Shown: positions 19,664 through 29,667 of the stretch, one piece after another
Numbering within the stretch: the stretch's first letter is position 1
How the letters are laid out: each line of letters begins with the position of its first letter
Assembly: GCA_014529385.2 (NCBI GenBank)
Contig: CM043968.1
Coordinates: 25,781,513 to 25,845,512 of the forward strand
Origin: Adiantum capillus-veneris
Taxonomy: Eukaryota; Streptophyta; Polypodiopsida; Polypodiales; Pteridaceae
DNA: 64,000 bases
Direction: 5' to 3'
Made by a program: the position numbers and the translations under genes
Notes under the pieces: generated by a model
Told to the model about the DNA's origin: nothing
What the model saw: only the letters and a program-made list of their open reading frames with translations
Databases searched by the model: none

Positions 19664-21782
19664 TGTCACAAATTGCTGATGTGTCAAGCCATTGAAGAAC
19701 TGAGCCAACCTTCAGATCCCAACCGAGGGGCCTAAACCCTAAAAAGAAGCAACAGAACAAGTAAAAGTTCCACCAACTTTTGGGACCCCGTCTGATAGGG
19801 GCCTGAGGACATAAAAGCAGTAAAATAAAGCTGGACCCACAAAAAAAAAAGAATAGCGTAAAAACTGATGATGTGGCAATTAGTACGGATCTCCAGATTT
19901 GGTGCTGACTGATGATGTGGCAACATGTATGGATTTTCGCTTTTTGTGCTGGCTTGCTGACGTGGCAGCCTGTACGGATTTCCGTAATTTACGTTGACAT
20001 ATTTTGAGCACTTGCTTTTGGACTAGATGCTTTTGAGTTTATTGCTTTTGAGGCCAAGGGCCTTCAAATATGTGCAGAGTGAAACCGGCCCGTAGGGCGG
20101 TAGGCTTTGGCTTTTACCCGAAATTTTTTACTTTACTTTAGATTTTCACACACAGAGAGAACTTTGCAAAGGTAACCTGTGACGGGAATTAACACTTAAA
20201 GCACACACACGGCTCGAAAGCTAGAATGCTCCGAGCAGACGCTGACAACCTGTAGGCCCCAAAATTGGCACCCCTTTCGGTATTTCTTTTATCTTTAAGA
20301 GGGTAAATTTCAAAGAAGAGTCCTCGGAATTCTTTACCTCTATCCAACTAGATACCACCTGTTCTGGCAAAATTTCGGCAGCATAACAACCCCAAAACTT
20401 GCCCGAAACCAATTCCCATACTGGAACTCACTTCCATCGTCATAAACCCTCTGCCCAAAAACAGTAAATTCAGCACGCTGTATTTACTGGTTTTTGCCCT
20501 GTTTTCAGCCCTAAACAGTCCCTGAACTGTCCTCTAACAGTGCGGCACTATTCCCCATGGTTTTGGCATCCGTATGGCTGAAAAGCAGTCCAAATTCAGC
20601 GCATAACCAACGCTGAAAACGCACATGTACGGTGAGGTTATCACCCTCACCGGTGTTTGCTTTTGGAGCAGCAGTTAGCTACTCCTGTTCCTGCTCAGAG
20701 AGGCTCTTGCCTCAGCAAAACGCATATGACCACACAACTGTACATGAGTCAAATGAAGAGCCCTCTTGTGGGGCATCACATTATTGCACGTAGGAGAGAG
20801 AGAGAGAGAGCAGTGTAAGGTGTGCAGGACATGACTTCTTGCACTACAGTGTACATGAGAGGGAAAGCTTGCAGTCAATAGCTCTTAACCTGTGACAATC
20901 TTGCAAATGAGGCCTTTCCAGCTAGAAAACGAGCACCCTCTTCTTCTGCATGAGGAAAATGCACCAGAAAGTGCCACTTGGCACATTTACAGGCAATTTC
21001 ACGCTTAAAAATCTCCCGATTGGTTGCCTAGTTGACTTTGTAGCAGAGTTCTAAAATGTTCCCCTTGTCATTCCGGAGGTAATGACGCGAACAGATTTTA
21101 TGGTCCAAAATAGCAGTTTCCTAAATTTTAGGGGGTATTTCCGTTGGACTCCCACTGGTCATCTGACCAGGGACCGCATCCAAAAATGCAATGTAGCCCA
21201 GCTGTCGGGTACTTTCCTTTGGTGACCCTACTTTGGCATTGTGCCTTTATTGAGTTCACTTCCTAGTATCCACCAACTTGCTAAGTGCGATGGGGGGACC
21301 TACACGATCTTGAGCTGAGCTTAGATATCCTTTTACTATACGTGTTCCAATGCCGACCAACTTCCCGTTTGCAGGTGAAACTACCGTTCACATTGGCCAT
21401 ACAATGTCCGACCATTTACAACTTCAAAAAGAGGGTCTCAAAAATTAAACAAAAATCATTTGAAAGAAACCAACAATTAAGGTTAGTAGTTGCCACGTCC
21501 TCGTGACATAGTTAACAGTTGCCACGTCCTCGTGACACAGAGGTCTCATTCTCTGGCACGCTTCAGTGAGAAGGTGTAGAGCGCGAGTACCGGCATTGTA
21601 TTGAGTTCAAGTTATATAAAGAAATACCGAAAGGGGTGCCAAGGTTTGGGGCCAATGCTCTCTGTGGTGGAACTTTGCCACTCCTGTGTCATCTATCTCT
21701 TTCCGTTCAATTGTTATTTGAAGTGCTAAAAGTCTGTTCAGTCTGTCCGTTTTCGTTGACACGTGGTGCTCGTCTTGTGACA
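19664..21782 (+). repeat. LTR of gypsy family G, interrupted by a solo LTR
   Basis: The LTR starts TGTCACAAATTGCTGA at 19664 and ends CGTCTTGTGACA at 21782, where a primer site follows. Without the nested solo LTR (20080-21537) and one copy of its duplicated CAGAG it is about 656 bp. Its left flank is CTAGG of B. The shared motif is at 21619-21655. A second, partial copy of this LTR in reverse lies at 39477-39940. Confidence 0.82.
20080..21537 (-). repeat. Solo LTR of the B/GYP2 type inside the G LTR
   Basis: It runs from TGAAACCGGCCCGTAGGGCGG to CACGTCCTCGTGACA and is flanked by CAGAG on both sides (20075-20079, 21538-21542). No internal region is present, so it is a solo LTR left by LTR-LTR recombination. 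Its last 60 bp contain a 29-bp partial duplication of the LTR end (GTTGCCACGTCCTCGTGACA twice). The shared motif is in reverse at 20256-20290. Confidence 0.9.
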
Positions 21783-21783
21783 G

Positions 21784-21795
21784 TGGTATCAGAGC
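21784..21795 (+). promoter_or_regulatory. Primer-binding site of G
   Basis: TGGTATCAGAGC follows the LTR end after one G, so the G element was read on the plus strand. Confidence 0.85.
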
Positions 21796-22915
21796 TTCAG
21801 GCACGTACTTTTCTCAAGCATACCGGTCCTACCAAGGAGCAGACAGAGCAAGATGACACTTCTAAAGTTCACCGCAAATTTTATGTGAGAATCTTCGTGC
21901 TCCGACCCCGGACTAATTAGCCACTCCCACCCTTCATCGCACATCAGGCGTGCTCCCATCTTCATCGCTCTGTCTTACAGGGCATAAGCCATAAAGATCA
22001 TTTGCAAGAGAAGGATCAAGGATTTTTTTTTCAAGCCATTGTTCTTCTCAGAGGCAGTGCCATGCAGTGATGAATGTTTATAGCTACGAAGCCGCACACT
22101 CCAAGGACTTGGCAAGCTTTCAAGAATTTTTTTGCCCGAAGTCATATGCCTATAGATTTTTCTTTGGAGTGTAGCTACTGGCAGAGTGGAGTATCCGGAA
22201 ACGCTTGCCATGGAAACCCTGGCAGGTTACAACTTGAAATTTTTGGACATCTCGCGGTAGGTGTTTCTTCTCGAGTTGATAACCTTGGAAGTCCAGTGTG
22301 ATTGCTATGTCTTGGGACTACCATCGCCGCCAGAGGAACACTGTCTGTCCAAGAGCTGATGGACCATGCTGTGGCCGGCTACGACCTTATGGAAGGAACC
22401 TAACCCTAATTTTTTGTGCAGGTTTCAGGATGGAAAATCAATTGACTTTTCAAGCTCAACTGAGGTCGAGATTCCCTTTTAAGTTTGAGTTCTGTTTGAG
22501 AAATGATCCTATTTGGAATTTGTTTGAATGGATGGTAGCTTTTTGAACCTGTCTTGGTGTCAGTTTGAACTGTTTGACTCTGATTTTAATACTGGTTTCA
22601 ATGATTGGTGATTTTACTCCTGGGTCGAGTAGTGACAAATGATTTTTGAGAATGCTTACTCATTCATACTAATGGCCCGGACCCTTGTGGTTATTTGCGG
22701 GGGGAGTATTGAATATTTGAAAAGTGCTTTAAAAAAAAAAAAAACTCATGGCCCGGACTTGGATGGTTATTTACGGGGGGAGTATTAAGAAGTCTGAGCA
22801 GTGGTTATTCTCAGCACCTCTAAATGACGCAGGCTGCGGTCTGGGGGGCGTTTGGTTGTAAAAGGCCTCTATATTTCCCGGCCCAGACCTTTTTAGGTTA
22901 TGCGGAGGGAGTGAT
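21796..22915. other. Degraded internal region of G and unassigned repeats
   Basis: No domain is recognisable. 21796-21920 continues the frame that runs through the LTR end and primer site and may be the Gag start of G. From 22670 three related blocks with GGCCCGGAC and a G-rich box (GCGGGGGGAGTATT) occur at about 22673, 22748 and 22879. A reverse relative lies at 44320-44365. The region holds several short ORFs without family resemblance. Confidence 0.5.
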
Positions 22916-22956
22916 TGTGAGAATGTGTAGCGGAAGGTGAGAGAGAGAGACAATGG

Positions 22957-23019
<63 letters not shown>

Positions 23020-23245
23020 ACATGACATGAGACAGATGGTGGAAAGGCTGGCAGCCCAATAGCTCCAGATGGCTACATGGTGTGAGACAAAACAATGAGG
23101 GTGCCCCCCCTCCTATATAGGAGAGAATAGGGGCTGGTCGGGCAATAATCCTCAATATAGCCCAATGACCTAAAAATATGACCCTCCAATATAAATGGGG
23201 GAATATGTGACCAAAACAGATCTAAAGTGAAAAATGTATTGAACA
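22916..23245 (-). repeat. LTR fragment of the H2 family
   Basis: In reverse, this matches 44511-44933: start TGTTCAATACATTTTTCAC, a CTCCTATATAGGAG TATA-like palindrome, and end CCGCTACACATTCTCACA. It has one copy of the block that is duplicated in 44511-44933. No primer site or purine tract of the right polarity is attached and no target duplication is seen, so I treat it as solo or truncated. Confidence 0.65.
22961..23014. repeat. (AG)n microsatellite
   Basis: About 27 AG units lie within the H-type LTR. The related LTR at 44511 has a short (CT)n at the equivalent place, so the run expanded after insertion. Confidence 0.95.
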
Positions 23246-23255
23246 ACTTTAAGTG

Positions 23256-23815
23256 TGTAACAGACTTGGACACTCCAAGTCAAGAATCAACCGCGACAGC
23301 ACCAAATAACCACTTCAAAACAATTCACAGATCACAATAGATTTGCGCTAGCCCGGCGGAGTTCCGTGCCTAGAGATATTGGCCCTAGAGACTGGCGCCC
23401 CTTTCGGTATTTCTTTATGTATTTATCAGTTCAGAATACAAGAGAGTGGGTCGGGATTCACTCTCAGACTCTGCGTGCAGATGCTCTGAGAAGTGAAGCC
23501 CTCACCACGTATTTAAAGGTACAAGGGATGCCCAAAAGCAGAGCCCCGAAAACTTTTAAAATAAAAAGCATCAGTTCTCTCTCTCTTAGAGAGTCTTTAA
23601 AAAGAAAAAAAAAAAGCAAGTTCTCTCTCTTTCTCATGGCGTGGAGAAAAAGCAAGATTCGCGTCGCTCATCATTAATTTTTTTTTCTAAAATTTAATAG
23701 CCTCCGCGATTTTCGGAAATTAGGGTTTCTGGCAAAAATTAGGGTTTGTAGGAATTTTAGGGTTTCTGGCAGAAATTAGAGTGTCTGCTGTTCACCACGT
23801 CATCACTTTGTGACA
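23256..23815 (-). repeat. 3' LTR of E' (560 bp)
   Basis: It is bounded by TGTAACAGAC and CACTTTGTGACA and homologous to the two LTRs of C. The minus strand of the next bases (GCTTTCAAGAGGGCGGTA) is the purine tract. The shared motif is in reverse at 23379-23416. Confidence 0.9.
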
Positions 23816-24417
23816 TACCGCCCTCTTGAAAGCATTGTAATCGACCACTATTACGCCTGCAAAACCGACAAAAGCCATAAACCGTCTTAGCAGACACTGA
23901 CTGTTAGTACCTACGTACTAGGAACACACATCTAGTACATGTACAAAATCAACAGTCACATCACAGGACATCACATGACATTCAACATTCATTCGGATCT
24001 TAGATCATGATTTATCGGCAATGTAGCTAGCAATCACATCTAGGTCCAATCGGGACCTCATCGATGTCCGATTGACTAACCCCTATTGCAACCATGTCTA
24101 TTCGAGATCAAGTAGACCAAAATACTGCAGTCATTTCGTCTATCAGTTCCTGCACTCAAAAGAAGTGAAGAAACAAATCAGTATCATTATCAGGAATTCC
24201 ATTTCATAAAGTCATCCAGTAGAATACTGTCAGCTCTCAGTATCCCTGAAGCTCAAAGAGACATCAGCGACTTTAGTATCAAAATCAAGGCATGTGTTGA
24301 CAAAGGAGCGGAGTAACTCCCCTCTTGTGCATCCCACTGCACCAGATCTTCGGCCAAGCTGAATTTTTGTGTTCCGTTTGGAGTAGACTATGCTAAACCA
24401 AAACATCGAGGTAAAGT
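23816..24417 (-). other. 3' untranslated region of E'
   Basis: About 600 bp without coding features separate the chromodomain stop from the purine tract. It is homologous to 63740-64000 (3' end of E), for example around the GATCTGGTGCAGTGGGATGC words, and its distal part (23820-23990) matches 7420-7590 of C. Confidence 0.7.
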
Positions 24418-24931
24418 TTCACAATTCGAGGAGTATCTGCTAGGTCCTCCTTCTCCATCCACTTCGCATCAAATGCAGGAAAGTTCTTGAACTAAACCAA
24501 GAACCGCCTTCGGACTTTACCTTTCTTCAAATCGTTATGTGCCAAAATCTGTTCTGGAACAAGGATCTCCTCGTTTTCTTCCACTTCGGGTTGCTCATCA
24601 GGCTCCCCATCATCAGACACATCACCCTTAACAGGTTTCAAGAGACTCACATGCATGCATTATGAATCCTCCACGTATCTGGCAGTTTCAATCGGAAGGA
24701 GACATCATTCATCTTGTCAGTGGTCTGGAAAGGTCCGTAGTATCGCATACTAAGCTTTGGAAAAAGCCTCTCCTTTCCCTTTTTCTTTCGTAGGCGTGCC
24801 TTCTCAAAACGTAAGAGCACCCAATCATCCTCGTTCAATTTCAAGTCGCGACGATGGCGATCCGCTGCCTTTTTCTGTCGTTTTTGAGACTCTTGCAAAG
24901 TCTCGCGAACCTTGGCAAAAGCCGTATCCAA
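24418..24931 (-). pseudogene. Integrase C-terminus and chromodomain of E'
   Basis: The frame reads RHRRDLKLNEDDWVLLRFEK and KLSMRYYGPFQTTDKMNDVS and then shifts near 24655 into an acidic linker (EQPEVEENEEILVPEQILAH) and a chromodomain (RRRFLV, FKNFPAFDAKWME), with a stop inside it near 24495. It closely resembles the end of E at 63300-63739, which is intact. Confidence 0.8.
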
Positions 24932-25039
24932 ATCTCGCGAATATTCATCCGCTTCAAATATCTAATCTTTCGTGCTCAGGAAGGATGGAACCTTCGTAGC
25001 ACTTTCAACAATCTCACATGGCGTCTTCCTTGTCGAAGA

Positions 25040-25700
25040 GTGTATCGTGTTATTGTAGGCAAATTCCACCAAAGGTTTGAGTCTTCTGATCCGAGATACA
25101 AGACTTCAATAAATCTAAAATCACTGAATTGGCAATCTCAAATTGCTCGTCAGTCTGCAAGTGGAACGATGACGAGAACTGCAACTGCGTGCCAATGTTC
25201 TCCCACATTGCCTTCCAAAACAAACTCATAAATCTGGGGTCTCTGTCGGAGACAATCGTCTTAGACGTGCCATGTAATCGGAAAATCATCGTGATCATTC
25301 TGTGTAATCGGGAGATCAAAAATGAAATCCATTTCAATACTTTCCCAGGGGTGGGTGGGTATGGGTAAAGGGTGTAACAATCCATGTGCCTTATGCCTGT
25401 CAAACTTGACCTTCTGGCATACTGCGCACAACTCTTCCACATCCTTTTTGAGTCTCGGCCAAAAGAAGTATCTCTCTACCCCCTTCATGGTGGTAGCAAT
25501 GCCGCGGTGACCCGTAAAAGGTGGACAGTGGCATTCAGTTATAACCTTTTTCCTCAACGGTTGTGTAACGCACAACATAGTCTTTCTCATCAAGTAGCCT
25601 TCCCGAAGGGAGTATCCAGCTAGTGTCTCCCCATTCCGTATCCGTGTGAAAATATCTGCAAAATCTGTATCTGTGGCATACTGATCGACCATATCCTCGA
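25040..25700 (-). pseudogene. Integrase of E' with an internal deletion
   Basis: The zinc-region pieces TGHRGIATTMKGVERYFFWP and CAVCQKVKFDRHKAH are visible, followed by MDFIFDLP. About 100 bp that encode the segment before LHGM in E are missing, and the frame resumes at LHGTSKTIVSDRDPRFMS. The last catalytic Glu is in EQFEIANSVI, where relatives read GQSEIANS. Several frameshifts make it inactive. Confidence 0.8.
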
Positions 25701-26325
25701 AGCTCCTATGATGTATCGTGGAAATAGCCAGAACCAACGGTTTCCGAGACAAAGCATCTGCCACCACATTCTTCTGTCCCTGCACATGGACAATCTGGAA
25801 GTGGAACTGTGACAAGATGTTCGCCCACCGCATTTGCTTTTCCGAAAGCTGCTTCTGTGACAAGAAGTAGCGCAAACTCTGATGGTTTGTAAAGACAGTA
25901 AAATCCGCTCTGAGTAGGTAATGCCGCCACTAGTAAGAGCATGGATAACCGCCAAAAGCTCTTTCTCATAAATTTGTGCTGTCATCTCCGGCCTAGAGAA
26001 CAAACGGCTCTCGTAAGCTATGACATGGCCTTCTTGCATCAAGACCGCACCCAGACTACGACCACAAGCATCACAATATACTTCAAATGACTTCTGCAAG
26101 TCCAGCAAAGTCAAATATGGTCCTGTAGTCAATTTCTCTTTCAATGTCTGAAAGGCAGTCACCTCTGTGGGTCCCCACGAAAAGGTACTCCTTTTTGTGT
26201 CAAGATATGTAAAGGGGAAGCTTTCTCTTTCAATGTGTGAAAGGCAGTCACCTCTGTGGGTCCCCATGAAAAGGTACTCCTTTCTGTGTCAAGATATGCA
26301 AAGGGGAAGCAACCTCTGCAAACTC
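25620..26325 (-). pseudogene. RNase H of E' with an 89-bp duplication
   Basis: RNase H motifs CDACGRSLGAVLMQ and YEKELLAVIHAL are readable. The segment that encodes LTQKG-PFSWGPTEVTAFQTL is present twice (about 26136-26224 and 26225-26313, period 89), which changes the frame. E has a single copy at 61800-61890. A second frameshift near 25930 cuts the domain before TDHQSL. Confidence 0.8.
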
Positions 26326-27009
26326 TCATATGAACCGCCTGTAGTACGAACACAGTCCCAAGAAGCTTCTAACTTCATGGACATTCCTCAAATCGGGCCA
26401 ATCACGGATAGTCTCTATCTTGGCCGGGTCCATTTGTACTCCTGCTGCTGACACAATGTGTCCCAAAAAGTGTATCTCTGGTAGGAAAAATTCACTTTTC
26501 TTTGCATTAATCACTAACGTGTGATCTCGTAATGCCTGAAAGACTTGAAGCAGATGATCTCTGTGTTCTGCCTCATTCTTGGAGAAAACAATGATGTCGT
26601 CAAAGAAAGTGCCAACAAATAGAATGTACTCTCGAAAAATCCTGTCCATCATCCGGTTAAATGTCGCAGGAGCATTGGTTAAGCCAAAAGGCATCACCAA
26701 AAACTCAAATAACCCAAAAGTCGTCCGAAAAGCTGTCTTGTAGACATCTCTTGGCGCTATCCTGATCTGATGATATCCACTCTTCAAGTCAATCCTGCTA
26801 AAGCACGAGGATCCTTGTAACCTGTCAAGTATATCATCGATCCTAGGAATTGGAAATCTGTTCTTGATGGTGATTTTGTTGAGAGCGCTATAATCGATGC
26901 ACATTCTCCAAGATCCGTCTTTCTTCAAAACCAACAACATTGGAGAGCAATACGGTGAAGTACTAGGCTGGACAAGACCCTTTTCCAAGAGGTCTTTCAT
27001 TGGGTTCAT
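26326..27009 (-). pseudogene. Reverse transcriptase of E'
   Basis: This is a 227-residue open stretch with the canonical series: [57 protein letters not shown] and the FFDDIIVFSKN catalytic box, then HFLGHIVS and SFLGLCSYYRRF. All three catalytic Asp residues are kept. It is one of the better-preserved reverse transcriptases of the window and about as long as the family domain. It lies between a decayed protease and a duplicated RNase H. Confidence 0.88.
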
Positions 27010-27845
27010 AATCTTTTCATTCTGTACTCGGCATTCGGTGGCGTGCTTCCAGGTACCAGATCAATGGTTTGATCTTCAGGCCCTCTGAAAAGCAATCGGC
27101 ATGAGTGTGGAGAAAAATCTTGGCGTTCTTTTGATCAGGTCAAAACATATTCAACCTTTATCCATTGTTCAGTTCTCTCCCAAAAGAATGAGTAAGAAAC
27201 TGAAGTTCATCAAGTACAATCTCTAAGCCCTTCAATTATCAAAATCGCTTTCTCGGCTCGGTAGTCAACCACGGCGTAGTTCTTGTGGTACCAAGGGATT
27301 TGAGTAGAACGTCACTCGCGTGCCTTGAACACCCCTGTCATTGCAAACGAAGTTTGCCAATGCTCGGTGTAATGGCAACTTCCCATCCGGGTGCTAGTCG
27401 AACTACCTCCGCCTGTGGCGTCAGTCTGTAGGGCGTAATTCCAAATCGAGCCGCCAATTCCAAGTGAAAAGAAGTTGGCCTTGGCTCCTTCAAAAGAGCT
27501 TCCTGATCCTTCACTTTGCCCCAAAACCGGACTTCGCGGAGATATGTCCATGTTCCCTGCATCCAAAGCACTTCCCCTCCTTGATGAAGCGAGCTCGCTC
27601 CTGAGGAGTAAGCTTGGGTCGTGCATCCTTCTTCTCTGGGTTGCTCTTTCTCTTTTTACTTTCATTCCCAGAAGTCCGTTCGGCTTGTTATGTCATGGCC
27701 TCATATGTGGGGTAGGTCAGACTGCCAGAGTGAATGGCAAAGCCCGGCTTCGCCAACTCCTGAATAGAAGCCGACTTCTGTTCCAAGCAGTGGTCTCGGA
27801 TCTCTGTAGTAGACCGAAGGTGAACAGCTCAATCTGTTCTCTGAA
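27010..27845 (-). pseudogene. Protease and Gag remnant of E'
   Basis: Pieces in different frames read GKCFGCREHGHISAKS (zinc knuckle with the last Cys replaced by Ser), WGKVKDQEAL, then GAKAN-like and RLTPQAEVV. The Gag end (near 27690-27840) matches the E Gag around 52600-52720. The order and homology to E are clear, but no long frame is left. The sequence breaks off at the L junction. Confidence 0.7.
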
Positions 27846-29280
27846 CACCGTATGCAGGGCATCGTGGTATAGATGCTACAGTGAAAGCGGTTGAGACATT
27901 CTTTTATTGGCCTACCTTGAGGAGAGATGTGGATGCCTTTGTGCGAGCATGCGTGATTTGCCAAAAGGTCAAGTTTGACAGGCAAAAGGCACCAGGGTTG
28001 TTACAGCCATTGTCGATTCCAGATAAACCATGGGAAAGCATAGCTATGGATTTTATCTTTGATCTTCCTAGAACACAGACAGGAAATGATGGAATCTGGA
28101 CCATTATTTGCAGATTCAGCAAGCAAGCTCATTTCATTCCTGTTAGGAAGAAGATAAAACCAGATCAGATGGCACGTCTCTTTATGTATAATATCTTTAA
28201 GTACCATGGTATGCCACAATTGATTGTCAGTGATCGTGACCCACGGATGACAAGTCTATTCTGGAGAGGCATATTTGAGAATATGGGCACTATGCTTAAG
28301 TTCTCATCGTCATTTCATCCCCAGACAGATGGGCAGTCAGAAGAGGCAAATTCTACTGTCTTGGATCTGCTTAAGTGCTATGTGTCAAAGTACAAGGCAA
28401 AGTGGAGCAGTATTTGCCATTGGTTGAATATGCGTACAATAATACAGTGCATTCTTCAACAGGCAAAGCACCTTTTGAAATTGTCGAAGGTCATGTGAAA
28501 GTTCCTTCCATTTTGCATACCAAGGAAAAGATCTTTCAGGCAGATCAATATGTACAGAATATGGATGAAATGTACCACAAGATAAAGCATGCCCTTGAAA
28601 GGACACAGGCAAAGCAAAAGAAAGCTGTTGATCTCCACCGTCGTGAATCGCTGTTTTCACTTGGTGATTGGGTACTGTCGCAGTTTGAAAAGGCACTCTT
28701 GCAGAAGCGAAAAGGTAAAGAAAGTCTCTTTACAAAGCTTAGTATGCGTTATTATGGGGCTTTTCAAGTAACAGAGAAGATCAGTGACGTTAGTTATAGG
28801 CTGAAATTGCCGGAGAACTGGAAGATTCACAATGCATTTCACGTGAGTCTTCTCATACCATTTATTGCTCATGTGCCAGAGGATATGCCAGTTGAAGAGC
28901 AGCCAGAAGTTGAAGAGCTTGATGAAATTTTGGTCCCAAAACAGATCATGGCACACAAAGAAAGAAAAGTCAAAGGCAAGCTTACAAGGCGATATTTGGT
29001 GAAGTTCAAGAACTATCCACCTATGGATGCAAAGTGGATGGAAGAGAGTGAACTGTTAGAGTCACCAAATGTATTGCAGTTTTACCTTGAAGCCTTTGGT
29101 TTACCACCTACGTATTCTCCAACTCAAGTAGAGCAAAGATCAAAAGGAAAGAGACCTCCGCTAGAGGGGGGTGATCCAGGAGCTAGCTTCTCATGTATCT
29201 ATGGATTTAGTGCAATAGAAGTGTACCCTGCTTCGCAATTGCCCTTGGGGAATAAAAGTTTTGTCCAAAAGTTTGTATAG
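27846..29280 (+). pseudogene. Integrase and chromodomain of L (one frameshift)
   Basis: The first frame (to about 28395) has VICQKVKFDRQKAPGLLQP, MDFIFDL, VSDRDPRMTS and DGQSEEANS, so all integrase residues Asp, Asp and Glu are kept. One lost G near 28400, compared with GYP2, shifts to the frame 28375-29280. That frame carries the integrase C-terminus (KLSMRYYGAFQVTEKISDVS), the linker EEQPEVEELDEILVPKQ and a complete chromodomain (TRRYLVKFKNYPPMDAKWME). A tail of about 45 residues, absent in GYP2, follows it. This is the least damaged integrase-chromodomain of the B type here. Confidence 0.88.
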
Positions 29281-29667
29281 TGCTATAGAAGTATGTCTTG
29301 TCAATTGTCAAGAGTACAATAATTGCTTCTAATGAGTACATATTGACGCATTTTTAAACTGCTGGTTTATTATGCTTGAAAGAATTTGCAGTGTACTAAA
29401 AGTTATGGACTCTATTAAAGCCAGTGGCACACTGTGAAACCTATCCACTATGTCAATGGAACAGTCTCACGGGTAGACCATACATGAGTTAACAAGTGTT
29501 GAATACACAAGAGTGTTAACTACGAGCATGTATGTCTCGTACCATATCAACCAGGTGTGTACACACGAAAAGGTTGACAACCGTGATACTGTGTCCTTAA
29601 AGTGTGGTACACACTAATGGATTGATATTCATGCAAACGAGGACGTTTGCGATTTCAAGAGGGGGTA
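29281..29667 (+). other. 3' untranslated region and purine tract of L
   Basis: There is no ORF of note. Words such as TGTTGAATACAC and GAGCATGTATG also occur in the 3' region of GYP2. 29657-29667 (AAGAGGGGGTA) is the purine tract directly before the LTR. Confidence 0.75.

Larger units (their letters stand above)
23256..27845 (-). mobile_element. Truncated gypsy chromovirus E' (same family as C and E)
   Basis: A 3' LTR (23256-23815), purine tract, 3' untranslated region, chromodomain, integrase, RNase H, reverse transcriptase, protease and part of gag follow in order on the minus strand. At 27845 the sequence changes abruptly to the plus-strand integrase of L. The Gag start, primer site and 5' LTR of E' are missing. 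This break without a second LTR points to deletion or rearrangement, not to simple nesting. Confidence 0.85.

Noticed and set aside
22298-22546. An 82-codon ORF as a possible host gene
   Set aside because: No domain, no intron signals that I could support, and it is surrounded by retroelement debris.
22898-23155. Leu/Ser repeat proteins across the AG microsatellite
   Set aside because: They are translations of a simple repeat within an LTR.
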